Positions 35,819-48,350 of a stretch of DNA of 64,000 bases are shown piece by piece. Positions within the stretch are counted from its first letter, which is position 1; each line of letters opens with the position of its first letter. The translations under genes and the position numbers were made by a program. The notes beneath the pieces are model-generated. The model ran no database searches and was not told where the DNA came from. It saw only the letters and a list, made by a program, of their open reading frames with translations. Origin of the DNA: Xylaria sp. FL1777 (lineage: Eukaryota > Ascomycota > Sordariomycetes > Xylariales > Xylariaceae); assembly GCA_022578965.1 (NCBI GenBank), contig MU400688.1, positions 1 to 64,000 of the forward strand. Reading direction: 5' to 3'.

Positions 35819-38800
35819 AGAACAACTCTTACTAGTAATGAAGGTATTTTACTTCTAGGTTTGTTGCACGGTTGCAACATTGAAGTTTCCTTGGCTTCGC
35901 TGAGTGTATAGTCATTGTTAAGTAACGGTTATTCCCCCCTCTCTATTATTAATAGGATTGAAGTTTTTGGGTTGAATTTATTCCCGTAAACGGTGCGTCT
36001 ATCAACCTCTTAGCTAACTTTAAGTGACATTGAGAAAGATTCCTGCGAGGATGATACGCCTAGATATGACGAACTTCCACAATAGTTCTGGTTGCAACAC
36101 ATACACTCACGTAGAGAAAGGGAGGGTGAGAATAGAGTTGGGTAGAGCGCATCCAGGTTGGGCAATACATTGTCACGATGCTACTACTTTAGCTAGAAGT
36201 ACCGTTGCTGCAAGCAAAGAGAACACTCCTGAATGCTCCAGTCCAGGTTACGCTGAACTAAATGCGCATTCTGATCTAGGATTATGCCTTGGCTCGGTAT
36301 TCCACACCCATGGATGTCAGATCGATCTGCTACAAGGTAGAGACAGGAGGACTATAACATTGGTGCAATTAATGATACTCAGGTTTGAGTTATTGGTCTC
36401 TGTGAGCTAGAATTCTCTCCCATGCTCTATCCCTACGAATCGTTGAATGATACACGATGTCCTTATAGAATCAACTGATATAAACACTTTAATAAGACAG
36501 AACTGATACTTCCATAGCAATTGAATGTCTCACAGCAGTTAAGACTGAAGCACAAGGTGACATTGTCTGAGGCAACTATCCGAAGGATCAGGGAATTTGG
36601 ATCATGGAACTCAAGAAGTTTACCAGTGTTTCTTGAATAAGGCTACGTGTTCCATTGGGACAACTCGATCGTAAATCTAGAATCACTTTGTCTCTCACTT
36701 GGAGTGGTATTGGCATACTGCGTATGCTGATGATTTGGTCTCTCCCGCAGCTTGAGAAGCTCACTACAGGGAAGGATTCGGTTCCTTCCGGATCTTGAGG
36801 TCTCCGAGATGTCAGAAAGTCATAGTTGAAGAAATGTTACTTTACCTAGAAAAAAACAAGATCCTATGTATTACTAATGGGATCTCGATTGGATCTATCT
36901 GCCAGAGTGCCTATAAGGTTGCTTCCAAGAAAGGAATCTGTTCCTGCTGTCGCCGTGTAACGCACCCTTTTGGGGAAGGATGCACATTACATCTAAGGAG
37001 ATATATCAGTAGCCTAAACTATTCCTATAGAGTAGGCATTAAATCGAGTAGCCGCTCAATGCGACTCGATGCGAGCTTTGACACCTCCTATGTCACGGAG
37101 AATACGGGCCATGTTTATTTGGAAACTCTGTATTTGGCTTACAATGTATGAGGAGAATGTAACGAGACATTGATTGCAATAGGAAAGATCTGACCATCAT
37201 GGCCCATTATTAATCCATTTATCGTAATAGATAAACCACTGATATGCCAGCGTCATAGACCAGGGGTGGTCTTGATGATCTAATGATACAATACCCTCCA
37301 CATGTCTTCCTTTTCCATACACCGAGAACGAGAGGATCTGGGGTCAAAGATGGTTGCATTCTGCTGCTGGCTGGCGTCGGTAATGTGAACACCCTTGCCT
37401 GTTCAGCGACTCCGGCGCAAGAATTTCGGGCATCACGGCATGTCACATGCCCCAAACACCCCAGGGAGTTGGCTCAGCTGTGCATATAACTCGCAGTTAA
37501 GAACCCAGTGTTGTGAGTCTTTTTCTTTGCAGCATGAGGGATAGGTGTGGTGGGTGGTGGGTGATGGGTGAGGGTGATATATGTAAGAGACTTTTCTTAA
37601 GCTGCATCATCCTTGCACCTACATATGTATAATTGACTCAAAAAGAACGCGCTATTTTGGTAAACGCGCAGGCATCGGTACCGGGCGGCATCTTTCTCCG
37701 GAAACAGCGGAGTTGGAGGCTTCGACAGCCGAACCAGCGTTGTCAATATCTTGATTCGGTAAGAAAAAATGCATCTCGCATCGTGCCCGCACGAACGTTT
37801 CACTGTTTTTTTGTCATCGTGCTGGGGTTTATATGTGTCCTTTCCCCGCGCCAATGCCCTCCTCATTGTTCACTGGCACTCTTTACCTAGCCCACCTAGA
37901 CGTGCCACCTCTGATGGCTAGAATCGCCTCCGTTTGAGGTTACATAGTTCGATAACTGCCGAATATCGATCCGAAGTCTTCACTCGTACATTCATACATG
38001 ATAGCATTATTCAATAGATGAATTACATACCTGGATACCTAATCATATAATATTACTCACCTAAATTCGAGTTATTTGAATGGCTGTTCACGTATGGTTG
38101 TATATATGCTGGTGAACCACTTGACTAGAGGGTTGACTGACTGTACTCTGCGCAGTTATGTACTTCAGTAAGGATTCTCATCTCTACACTGACCTGTTTG
38201 TGTTATAGAGTAACATTATACAGACCGGTGATAAGATACCGGCTACAGATGGGAGAATCATCAAACTACACCATATCCTTACTGTAGATAGATAGTGAGG
38301 AGCTACTCTCCAGCTTTTGGAGGTGGTATGTCTAGGTGGGCTAACCTGACCGAATTCCGGATCCAACAAATATTCATATATGGTACAACGATCATACTTC
38401 ACGGCCCGCGACCGTTCTGCTTACCGTGCACACGACGCTACGCTAGAGGAATGAATCCCATGCGACCATCCGAGAAGCCTAGATCTGTACAACATCTGTA
38501 GGGTAACGTACGCTCCAGCAGCACATGGTAGCGAGCGTGGCTTACTTAGAGATTTGAAGGGTGGACTCGGGGCCGGTGAGTGGGAGCATTAAAGGACACG
38601 ATGCTCCCCCATCAGCCTACCCCTAGTCCTTATGTGAAGCCGGCTATTGGGTTGACACACCGGATCTGTCAAAGAAAAAGCCTTCATCCTCCCTCGATCC
38701 TCAACCCCAGGTCTTAAGGTGTTTGCTATTACTAGCCTGCAATAGCCAGACATCTCGTGCCGTGTCTGTCGTGTCTAGAATGCTCTATGGCCAGGAAAAA

Positions 38801-38915
38801 CACAAAAACAACCCCAAAATGGATCTCCTACCATCCGAACAGGGAAACGCAACGGTAACTCTGGGCTGCCCACCCCTCTTCCTTCGAGCCGGACGGGCCA
38901 GCCAGCCAGCCAGTC

Positions 38916-39401
38916 TCATTTGGGCGGCTCGCGCAGCTTCACGTACTTCGTGTGCGTGCCGCTCGCGACGATGGGGCCAGCTACCCCGTCGACGACCTTG
39001 GAGATGACGATGCGCGTGAATGCGATCGACCCCCCGACCTTCTCGGCGGTTCCCTCGATCTCGACCTCGTCGCCTTCGCGGGCCGACGACAGGTAGCGCA
39101 CGTGGATGTCGACCGACACGCCCGTCTTTGCCCTCAGGTCCCAGGTTGCGATGGCCATCCCCCCCGCCCAGTCGGTGATAGCGGCCGACACGGCACCGTG
39201 AATTCCTCCGCCCGAATTCATGTGGTTCCGCGTGAGCGTCAACCGTGCCCTCACGGTGCCCTGCGTCGCGAACACGATTCTTACATCCGATAGGAGGAAG
39301 TTGTATATGGCCGAGTTGGGTAGGTTGGTGCGCACGAGGTGCTCGATGTGCGACTTGATCGCCTCGTCGCTTTGGTTGCTTGTTTCCGTGTTGTCGCCCA
39401 T
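38916..39401 (-). CDS. hotdog-fold acyl-CoA thioesterase (PaaI/ACOT13-like)
   Basis: Intronless gene of 161 residues from ATG at 39401. The 4HBT/PaaI hotdog domain occupies about residues 40-155. The characteristic active-site helix region reads NHMNSGGGIHGAVSAAITDWAGG (residues 59-81; note Asn62, HG at 68-69 and Asp77, in the places of the catalytic Asn, HGG and Asp of PaaI/THEM2 enzymes). The strands that follow, including VDIHVRYLSSAREGDEVEIEGTAEKVGG, are typical. These enzymes hydrolyse acyl-CoA thioesters, and the acyl chain used here cannot be read from sequence. No targeting peptide is obvious. The longer frame overlapping on the same strand is a shadow of this gene. It is divergent from the GST-like gene 1 kb away. 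Confidence 0.87.
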   Translation of the reverse strand: MGDNTETSNQSDEAIKSHIEHLVRTNLPNSAIYNFLLSDVRIVFATQGTVRARLTLTRNHMNSGGGIHGAVSAAITDWAGGMAIATWDLRAKTGVSVDIHVRYLSSAREGDEVEIEGTAEKVGGSIAFTRIVISKVVDGVAGPIVASGTHTKYVKLREPPK

Positions 39402-40451
39402 TGTGGCTTTGGGGCTTTGGGGCTAAGGTATGTCTTACGTGTTCTCGAAGGAAGGTTTGCCGCATGTATTGCCAAGGTCTAATCAGTGAGCGCGGTTTCG
39501 GTTGTGCGACAATTTCCCTGAAGACTTGGCTAGTAAGCAACAAAGCTCCACTGGTTAGGTATCGCCATTCTCCGCTACGTTCCGTCTCTTATCTCGTAAA
39601 GGGTATGCATTTTATATCTCTACTCACAAAAGAAGAAGAAGAAAATCCTACTACAGCTATCGCGACGTCGAGATACTCACGTAATTCATTTTGCTATATT
39701 CGCTCCTAAACCTAGAATGAGGGGCCAAGAGTACCCTCAGCCGCTTAGCATCGTCTTAAACCAGCATTGACAACAACTAACCACTGGCAATTTACAGAGC
39801 CAAACGTCGCCTTGAAAGGTTATTATCAAAAAAAAGAAAAAGTCATCGCTATTAATGGAATTAGATAAGCTATACACGAACGTGAATGTGGATACCTAAC
39901 GGCAGCAACCCCAGACCACTGACCTCCCCGGGACAACTCTGGACATCTGGACATCTGAAGAAGTCCGAAGGATGAATTCCTACCCCCCACTACGACTCTG
40001 AAATGGTCTAGTATTATCAGCGAAGCGGAATTGATTCGCCTAGCAATAGGCAGAAGTCTCTGTTTATCTAAATGCTTAGTCAAGACTGGCGATGCCTTCG
40101 GCATTTCGCGTCAAAGCATTAAACCGTCGAGTCATCCGGCCAACATCCAAGTCGCGTTGATTACATCTCAGACGCGTCAAGATGAAAGTTCGTCGTTATG
40201 CTGGTAAGTCGAAACTATGTCTTTATATATATATATATATATATATGTGTATGTTTATACATTAGGGTGGCCAATTATAAAGTACCTGGTCACAGACACA
40301 ATAATTCTGCAATATTTTCCTCAGATCGTGAAAAAGTGACATTAATTGCATTGTATTGCAACCCCTTAACCCATAAGGCATCCAATCAAATTTACATCCA
40401 CCACCACTCTCACCAACCAACCAATACAGACAGACCAAACAAACAACAACC
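39402..40451. promoter_or_regulatory. divergent intergenic region with AT microsatellite
   Basis: 1,050 bases between two divergent starts. Contains an uninterrupted (TA)n run at 40224-40246 and, just before the plus-strand start, an A/C-rich leader (about 40,390-40,451) typical of fungal 5' UTRs. No gene recognised inside. Confidence 0.5.
40224..40246. repeat. (TA)n microsatellite
   Basis: Uninterrupted alternating TA over 23 bases, followed by GTGTATG. Located about 200 bases upstream of the GST-like gene. Confidence 0.9.
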
Positions 40452-41658
40452 ATGTCCTCCTCCCCACGAGCAATCACCGTATTCCGCGGCTTCAAAGAAG
40501 GCGCCAACTTCGTCTGGTCGCCGTTCGTGACCAAACTCGAGGCGCGGCTCCGCTTCGCCGGTGTGCCGTACACAGTACGAGCAGGCTCGCCGCGCGCGGG
40601 ACCGAAGGGCAAGATCCCGTACATCGAGGTGGCGTCGTCGTCGGCGACTAGCATAGAGCCCGAGACGCTGGGCGACTCGACGCTGATCATCCAGGCGCTG
40701 TGCGCGAGCGGCGGGCTGCCGGACCTGCATGCGCGCCTGTCGAGGGCAGAGCGCGCGCACGACCTCGCGCTCAGGGCCTTGCTCGAGGACAAACTGACGC
40801 CGTATCACGTAAGCTTGCTTCCCTTCCTCCTTGTCCCTCCCCTTTTCCCCTTACTCCCCTTCCCCTTCCCCTTCCCCTGATTTCCCCTTCCTCCGCCACG
40901 ATCATATGACAAAGCGCTCTTGCGCATTTTTGCGCATTTACGTACATACATACATGCATGTAATGCGTGCATACATATACATGCAATACATACATACCTG
41001 CATACATATATCAAAAATCCCACATACTGCGTACATTATATCGTCAGCATGAGAGTGCAACGCTGACAACGGAATCCCCCTTCCCCCGCAACAGACCTGG
41101 GAGCGCTGGACGCAGAACTTCTACACGATGCGCGATCACGTCCTCTGGGCGGTCCCCTGGCCGGTCCGCGTATTCGTGGGCTCGATGATCTACCGCAACA
41201 CGGTGGCGACGCTCCACGCGCAGGGCACGGGGCGCTTCAGCGCCGAGGAGATCGGGCTGTTCCGGCGCGAGATCTGGGAGAGCTTCGCGGACCTGGCGCT
41301 CGAGTCGCAGACCAAGACCCGCGGGGCTGCTAAGGACGAGCCGTTCTGGGTGCTGGGGGGCCCCGAGCCGACAGAGGTGGACGCCACGCTGTTCGGATTC
41401 GTCGTCTCTACGTTGGTGTGTACCGCGTAAGTTCCCCCTCGCCTTCCTTGCTGCTTTCTATCTAATTTCCTATGGTCTGGATTGGATTATTATATCACGT
41501 GAGATGAACAAGAAAAAAGGAGAGAGACAGACAAAGACTGACATCGTTGAAGTGGCCCTGGTTCACAGGCTGATGTGAAGAGTTTCCCGGTACTCGTAGA
41601 ATATGCGCGTCGAATCCAGGAGCGATATTTCCCTGACTATGAAGCGTTGCCTGCGTAA
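40452..41658 (+). CDS. failed-axon-connections / metaxin-like GST-fold protein
   Basis: Three exons, 40452-40808, 41095-41426 and 41553-41658, give 264 residues. Intron 1 (286 bases, GTAAGC..CAG) joins in phase 0. Intron 2 (126 bases) uses donor GTAAGT, a CTGAC branch and an AAG acceptor; the more obvious CAG 16 bases downstream would put a stop codon in frame. An N-terminal thioredoxin-like GST_N domain covers about residues 8-90 (SPFVTKLEARLRFAGVPYTV, GPKGKIPYIEV, LGDSTLIIQAL). A helical GST_C domain ends in DATLFGFVVSTL and SFPVLVEYARRIQERYFPDYE, the arrangement of the fungal failed-axon-connections/metaxin-like family. Family members are GST-fold proteins; catalytic activity is unproven and no substrate can be named. 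Exons are GC-rich compared with the flanks. Intron 1 holds C/T-rich and CATA-rich simple repeats. Confidence 0.85.
40820..41010. repeat. simple-sequence repeats in intron 1 of the GST-like gene
   Basis: A run of CCCCTT/CCCCTTC units at about 40,838-40,878 is followed by repeated ACATACATAC, ATGCATG and CATACATA words at about 40,941-41,010. Their location inside a 286-base intron explains its unusual length for this window. Confidence 0.75.
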
Positions 41659-42328
41659 GCAACGGCGAGTAAGTAGTGTATGGGTCACATAATATCAAAT
41701 ACCCCTGGATTCCTTTTTGCTCAATCATTTGTAGCTTAGCTCAGCGTGGGTTAGGTTAAGCATAGTGAGTGACGAGAAAATTTTGTACGCAGCTAGCTGA
41801 AATGACTGGATAATACGACTACTTTCCTTACAACAACCATTGAAGGGGGAGAAAAAGATTGTAATAATAGACTATAGATTAGTGGGAATGTAAAGCTTGA
41901 CTTTAGGATATAAGACAAGGCGGCTGGCTCTGGTGAGTGGCGCCAATCAAAAATAAAATGAAATGTAAAATAGAATAAATATTACTAGAAGTTGCCGACC
42001 TTGCACTTTATGCTTCTACCGGAACACGTGCTACCATCATACATCACTAACTGACTATATGTAATGCCAAACCTATTCCTCATCCAGTGTGTCCTAAATG
42101 ATGGGTACCCTCTAGTCTCTAGGGGAAGCGAGGCCCGTCCCAATACAGAATAATCTCATACAACAGTAGCTAATCCAGTTGGTGCCACCATAGACCGATT
42201 CCTCCTATGCTATTCCGGCTCACCCTTCCTCCATTCTAAGTCTGGGTTAGGCTGTTTGTAAGTGGCATTCAATTACTCATCATAGTTGAGTTATTGTTAC
42301 CAGCTGCCCTTCTTTTTGATCAGCTGGT
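41659..42328. other. convergent 3' intergenic region
   Basis: 670 bases between the ends of the GST-like (+) and BLM10 (-) genes. AT-rich, without recognised coding sequence. Presumably both 3' untranslated regions. Confidence 0.6.
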
Positions 42329-45300
42329 CTATGCGAAGTAGCTCTTCCAGAGAACACCTTCAAGGTCTTCAAGCTGCTCGAGGGTAAAATACTAAAGTGA
42401 GTATTAGTTTGTATGCTCTCAAGATGAAGGCGAATATTCACTAACCTTTTGATCAACGGCCCAACTGTCCTGTCTTGTCTTTTTAAACTCGGAAAGAATG
42501 CCTTTAGTAGCCTTTCCTATCACGCCGGGATCGCTCGCGGCCCGTCTTGCTAAGAGAGCCAGTACCTCGGGCATCCAGCTTGGAGGCGGAGTCGCGTAGG
42601 GGAACGCTTCAATCAATGCACCGAGACCTAGGACAGCAGCGTGTCTCTTGATAACCTTTTGCGTGTCACCTGATGGTGTCTCGGTGCCAGGAGTCTTTTT
42701 CTTGGGCATTGGGTTGCGGGCCAGCTGAGTTTCGAAACGGGACTTCAGAGCAGCGATGATAGGATTACGAATAGCCACAGGAGAACACCGAATCATACCG
42801 GCAAGCGTTGCGCCCGCAACAGTTCGCACTTCTAATTGAGTGTCTGCCAGCATATCGCCGACCGCATCAAAGAGCAATTCCCTATTTGAGGTATCCATAA
42901 GAAACAGGCGCCTGAAGTATATAACTTGCATGTTGACGAGAGCACGCAATCGTTGATGCCAGCTTGTGGATGTCGTGCCAAGACGGATTAACGCCGCAAT
43001 AAATGGCCCATCCTCTCCAGTACGGAAGGGAATATTGGGCAAATGACGATACACATGGTATGCCAACCGCATCAATTCTGGGTCTTCTTTTACATCCATC
43101 ATATGTAGCAACTGGTCAACAAATGGGTCCGGGAAGAAAGGAATCAATTGTGTACACTCTTGAGACGATAAAGTGTTATCGAGCCATGTGAGCACTGTTT
43201 TAGATCCTGATGTATATGGTGAAGGCGTTTGTTGGCCAGGCGTGCGTTGTTGTCGCCACACCTCAAGACGGTCAAACACATCTTTCACAGTCGCCACGAA
43301 CTCTTCGGTTGGTTTATAAGGCCGGATGCCGATACTAGACTCTGTCTTGTTCTGCTCGAGCAGGGCATTCACACTCTCAAAAGATTCGTGATATCGAGTG
43401 CGATATATTGTTGAAATAACCCGCCCCATGGCCTCACGAACCGACTTATACGGGTGGTCAATGTGTGCGAGGAAGTCATCGAGGATAGGTTTCTCATGTC
43501 GAAAATGCCAACCATTGTCATTGATCATGAACTCGAGTAGTTGTACCTTGGAGGATTCCTTAAAGGCTGCATTTGAGTTCATATCGAGTCGGAAGGAACT
43601 CAGCTTAGTTATAAGATCATATGCTCGACGGGGATCTTTGCTGTCCAAGAGGAAGTGAAGGAAAGTAACCCAGTATGTTTGGTTTTCAGGCGTTAGACTG
43701 TCTGCAAAGATGTTCACAATTAGCGGCAGTGTAAATGCCCACACCGGCTTTCGCGTTTCAGCGGGAGATTCAGGCAAGCCAACAAGCATAGCTCCCAATA
43801 TCTCTGCTGTTGCTCGATGCTGATGCTTGTCGCTACCATCGCCATAGACTTCGATCGTCAATTCTTTAACGTCTTCAAATGTGACCTTAGTCTCTCCAGC
43901 ATGCATAAGATCGAACACATGCATAAGAAGCACGACATTTGAAGTCCTGAACCGGTCAGCTGAAGTATCTCGCGGTTCTTGTTTCAAATGATCAAAGAAC
44001 TTAGCGAGCCATGGCCTATCGAGCAAGCTGCCAATGTGCTTTCTGGTAGCTCTCTCTAGGTCGTCGTAGCCATCAAATCTCCGAGTCCTCTCTTTGGATG
44101 CATGGAAGCTCTTTCCCCACACAAGCCAGCCGGGATAATCTGCGTCAACAAGATATTCCGCCTTTTCTGGGTGATTAAAGTCGTCTAGATATTTTGCTGT
44201 AAATTCAGCGTCACCTTTGGGTACAGGCACAGTTATCTTATTTGTCTCGTATTCCTTTTCTTGGAGATAGTTCCGGTAGCTATGTTTGTAGACAGCTCGT
44301 TGATCGATGGCAGAAAACACCAGAGAAAACGCAGACAGGTAGTTTGCCCTCAAACCAGGATGAGGATCGTTGGTACCATTGGCAACAAGCTCAATGAACT
44401 CTGCAGGCGCGATGCTGTCAAAGCGTATGGAAAGATTGGTGGCAAAGATGGCGCAGCGACTGGCCGTCTTCCAGTGCGTCTCTCTCGCCAAGTCTATCAA
44501 TTCTAGCCCAAGGCTGGCCTTCTTCGTTTCCACTTTCGCTCTCCGCTCAACAATAAAGTCATGTCTCGTTTCGATGGCCCGGGAACAATCTTCTTCTGGT
44601 CTGATCAAGTCTACGATTTCGTTATCCGTTATGACCATCAATTCGAATCGTTTGCCGAATTCAATTAGCGGATACACGGCGGTAGTTCCGAGAGTCTGAA
44701 TGGATGTCTTGTCAACCCCGGCAGTTTTGATGTAGAGACGCATCAGGTCTGGGGCAAAACGCCAATCTCTCATCAAGGTTTTTAGGAGACTGGTGAATAA
44801 TAAAGTATACATGGCACCCTTTATTCGATCGTGGTCCATTTCATCCAGAGCTTTACGAAACCTCTCAAGGATGACTGGGATGACTAAAGGCCGGCCTCCA
44901 ATCAATGCCTTGACTGAAGCATCCTGTGCACCTTGTGCTATCCTACGTACATCAGCATACGATGAAACCGATGACTCAGCAAGATCAAGGAGTAGTTGTT
45001 TATCCAGCTCGCTTTTACGTCGAACCGTCGAATTATGCTTTACACGCTGCTGCTGATATCCATCCGCTCGCTTTATAAGCAAAGGACGTGGATAGTGCTT
45101 ACGGAGGCCGCTTATTTTGAAAGGAGCTATATCTGCTTTGTAAAGTCGGATAAGACGGTCTAGTGGATGGGCAGACCGCTCAAAACCGACGTCAGTGATC
45201 CATGTGCGATAGGCAGAGTAGAGCGCAGTGAAACATGCGACATCGTCTTCTTGGTTGGCATTTAGCCATGAATGTGTTCTCGACAATAACCTTCCAATAT

Positions 45301-48300
45301 CATCACGAAGACCATGGATGCGGTTGTAGAGAGGCGTGCCTGGGGTCAATAGGTAGCCAGCCTGGTACTTGAATTGAGGTTTCGTCTCGTCATCTTCGCC
45401 GGCTTCTGCTAGGGGATCGTCAGATTCTGCCTCATCATCGTCATCTTGCATGATCAGGTCGTCACTATCCCCATTTAGAATGCCAAAGTTGGTGTGGTGG
45501 CCATTAGCCTCGCCCGAAGCTCTTTTCGGGTCGAATAAAGTTGCGATACCTGAGATAACCAGTCGTAGTTGGCTTAGCTGGCGAGACGTCTCATCGGACC
45601 ATTCCTTGTTCTTGCCCCCTCTGCTTACAGGCGGCTTGTCGCTCATAAGAGCTTCTAATCGGCGCATGGCCGAGCCTGTCTGGGATTCGAATAGTTCAAT
45701 TGCAAATTGAATTTCTTCCATTACAGGCCGGTGCCATCGGATGGTGAGATCTGCAGGTTTTGTCGTCTTTCCCCAATCATTTATGTCCAGGCCACGCTGA
45801 ATGACATCAGGTTCATACAGCGCAGTGTCAACTGGGTAAGTATGAGTGAGGTTTAGCAGCAAATGATGGATGAAGTTGCTGATATGAATAGCCGGAAGGC
45901 CCCGGCACTTCTCTTGCATATACTCTGCTATGTCAAACAGATCTTTCTTATAGTTGAGGACCTCACTACCAACGTGGACGGCGCACATGCTCAGAATACT
46001 TATGTGCCAGACGAGAGCTCTATCTCGTGGAAGTATCTCTGTACCGCTACTACGGTCGGAGGCAGCACCGTTCGAGTCAATCTCATGGCGAATATTAACA
46101 ATAAGCATTGGGATGAAGACCTTGAGTGTCTTCTCAGGATTCACCTTGCAAAGTGCATTGCAGATCCATGCCATAGCATCACGTGCCTGGTGTACAACAT
46201 GTGACGACACAAACGTTGCCAATTTCTCTACAGCCATGTCGAAAAGTTCGGGGGATAATGATGCAAACATGGGAGTCAGGGCTGCTGGCAATGTGTTAAT
46301 GATGTTATCTTCTGGCGATCCGGACCTAACGTGCGATGCATCCGGAAGATTTTCCAGCAAGGTAAAAACTTTTCCAAGGAGCGTTAGAACAAACTCGGCA
46401 AAGCCGGCTGTTGACGATCGAGCTATATCGGCCTCGTCTTCGTCGCTGAGCTCATTCTTGTAATCAATCTGAACATCTTGGCCTTCTGCTTCCATTCGAT
46501 CCATCTCTCCCTGTACCCATTGCATAGCTAGGCTGGTGTCGTGAATCTTGCTATTCTCCTTGGCCAAGTTCACAAAGGGAATACTGTACGCCACAGTTTG
46601 AATGAAATTGAGGGTGTACTGAGTCTTGTTGAGGTCGTTGGCATCGATGCCGGGTAGGGCTAGCGCTAACAGTGCGGTAATGTGACATCGAAAGCCTTTC
46701 TCTCTCGCCATAATATTTGCAATCATCTGCAGGCCGATGAGACTGGACGTAGTTCGATGCACTTCCACCAGACCTTGTAAACTAGGGTAGAAACGCTGAA
46801 GAGCACCAGGAAGCATCAAATCAGGTTCCAGAAAAGTCAAATTTTGAAGAGCACCGAAGTACATGCTGGTGACGGAGCTGCCTTTGCCATAGAGCCCCAT
46901 GAAAGTGACTTCTCGCAAACACAACACAAACCGCCGTTTTAATTCCGCGTTGACGCGCCTGTCGACAGGTGTGTCCATCTCTCCGCTCTGCTCCTTGCAC
47001 CATCGAGATACAAATAACTCGGATAGATAGTATGTCAGTTGGGAGAGCATTCTAGTCCATGAGCCATGATTTGACGGATGAAAGAAGGTGTCAACAGACT
47101 CCATGAGACCCTCAAGGCTATTCAGAATGGAACTCTCCTTTTCAAGACAATGGGGTGATATTGACGAGACTATCCAGCGAGCTATGATATAGGTCACTGG
47201 GTGCTTTTTCTTGTCCTTCTCCAAAAACATAGCCATACCCGCTGAATAGTCAACGTTACTGTATGGAGAATTCGCCTGTCCCACAGGGATATCGGTGAGA
47301 CGGAGGACGGCCGTGAAGATGAGGTCCGACTGCTCGCGTGTAAATATACCGTGCTCACCGAAGGGAACATGTAGACAAGACAAATAGTCTCGGGCAAGCC
47401 TCGAGAAAATATCGAGGAGCGTACTATCAACAACTTTAGATCGCGATATTAATGACCATAGGTGAAAAAAAGTCGGCATGAAGTCGGACGGTTGAGAGAG
47501 AGGCTCCGTAGGTGGGGCGGGAGCCGTAGGCATTAGGACATTCAAAATCCCAAGCACGATAAAGCCGTCGGAAAGATCTGAGGTGCTGAAGTATGGGAGA
47601 ATCTCTTGTAACATGGTATACCGTTCCTTCGGGTCAAAATAGGACTGTGAGTGAAGACATAGCTTCCAGAGGTGCTTCAGCCCTCGCCTCAACGAAGTGG
47701 TGTGTGAAGCCGCTTCCGCCGGCAAAACTATGGTTTTAATATCCTTCCAGAGTGGTCGCCAGTCTAGTACCAGATCTTCTTGCGGTTTGAGGAAATGTTT
47801 CTTTCTGTGATAGCACAGATGGTCAGCTTCACTATTTCTGGCTGAAAAAAAAAAAAAGAGGTAGCGTTAGGGGGCGTTAGGGGGCAGCGGGATGTGAGAC
47901 AAACCTCGTTAACGTAACGACCATTCTAGAGAACTTGTCGGCAGCACTACTATCCAGACCCGGGGCCAGCGCGAGGTGAAAATAAAGCTTCGCAAGGTTG
48001 GCCCGTAGCCCATGTGGCAAATCAAATTTCAAGGAGAGCCATGCTTGCAGCTGGCGTGTCCAGTGCAAAGCACCGGGAGAGAAGTCCTCGGCCTTAACTG
48101 CTATGTAGAGTTGCTTTAGAATACCTTGCAAGGCAGCATCACGCCGAGACTCTTCCTCGACGGGATATGGCAATAGCTGGAAGTAGGCGAAAGTTCGCGG
48201 CCGATACCGTTTGTTGTCGTCTGTGCTCGCCTCCGAAGGCAGACCCGGCGAGGTGGCCCGGGATATGGTTTCACCAATCGGCTGAGAGTTTAGGACGTGC

Positions 48301-48350
48301 GAGGCAAGATTGAAGGCCCGCGCCGATGACGGATCAAAGGCCTCATCCAT
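42329..48350 (-). CDS. BLM10: proteasome activator Blm10/PA200
   Basis: Three exons, 48350-47905, 47804-42446 and 42391-42329, give 1,955 residues, the usual size for fungal Blm10. The start ATG (MDEAFDPSS) lies in a strong GCCATGG context; upstream frame extensions lack an ATG. Intron 1 (100 bases) contains a tempting poly-T/CAG acceptor that would create a stop; the downstream CACAG keeps the frame and gives KKHFLKPQEDLVLDWRPLW, a family landmark. The last 63-base exon adds the end YFTLEQLEDLEGVLWKSYFA, so stopping at the long exon would lose the C-terminus that docks into the 20S alpha-ring pockets (here YFA, a variant of the YYA/HbYX tail). The body is a HEAT-like solenoid with an acidic insertion near residues 925-955. 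Blm10 caps 20S proteasomes and promotes turnover of proteins, including acetylated histones in homologues. Confidence 0.93.

Larger units (their letters stand above)
28124..38915. other. 10.8 kb gene desert, includes velvet gene 5' region
   Basis: The first several hundred bases are probably promoter and 5' UTR of the velvet gene. The rest carries only short frames without recognised domains; the longest are 36024-36410 and 36795-37151 on the plus strand. Stop codons and TA-rich words are frequent. It contains two perfect inverted repeats (33295-33327 and 34824-34841) and a coding-like scrap at about 35,391-35,818, all listed separately. No intact transposon, LTR pair or tRNA was recognised. 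Confidence 0.55.

Noticed and set aside
36711..36746. YADD tetrapeptide resembling a reverse-transcriptase active site
   Set aside because: Surrounding residues (EWYWHTAYADDLVS) do not continue into other RT motifs and the frame stops soon after; four residues are not enough.
38785..39543. 252-codon minus-strand frame
   Set aside because: Overlaps the thioesterase in another frame; Arg/His-rich composition typical of a shadow frame.
47863..47884. TTAGGG-containing repeats suggesting an interstitial telomere
   Set aside because: Only two GCGTTAGGGG units, inside a BLM10 intron; the 10-base period is not telomeric.
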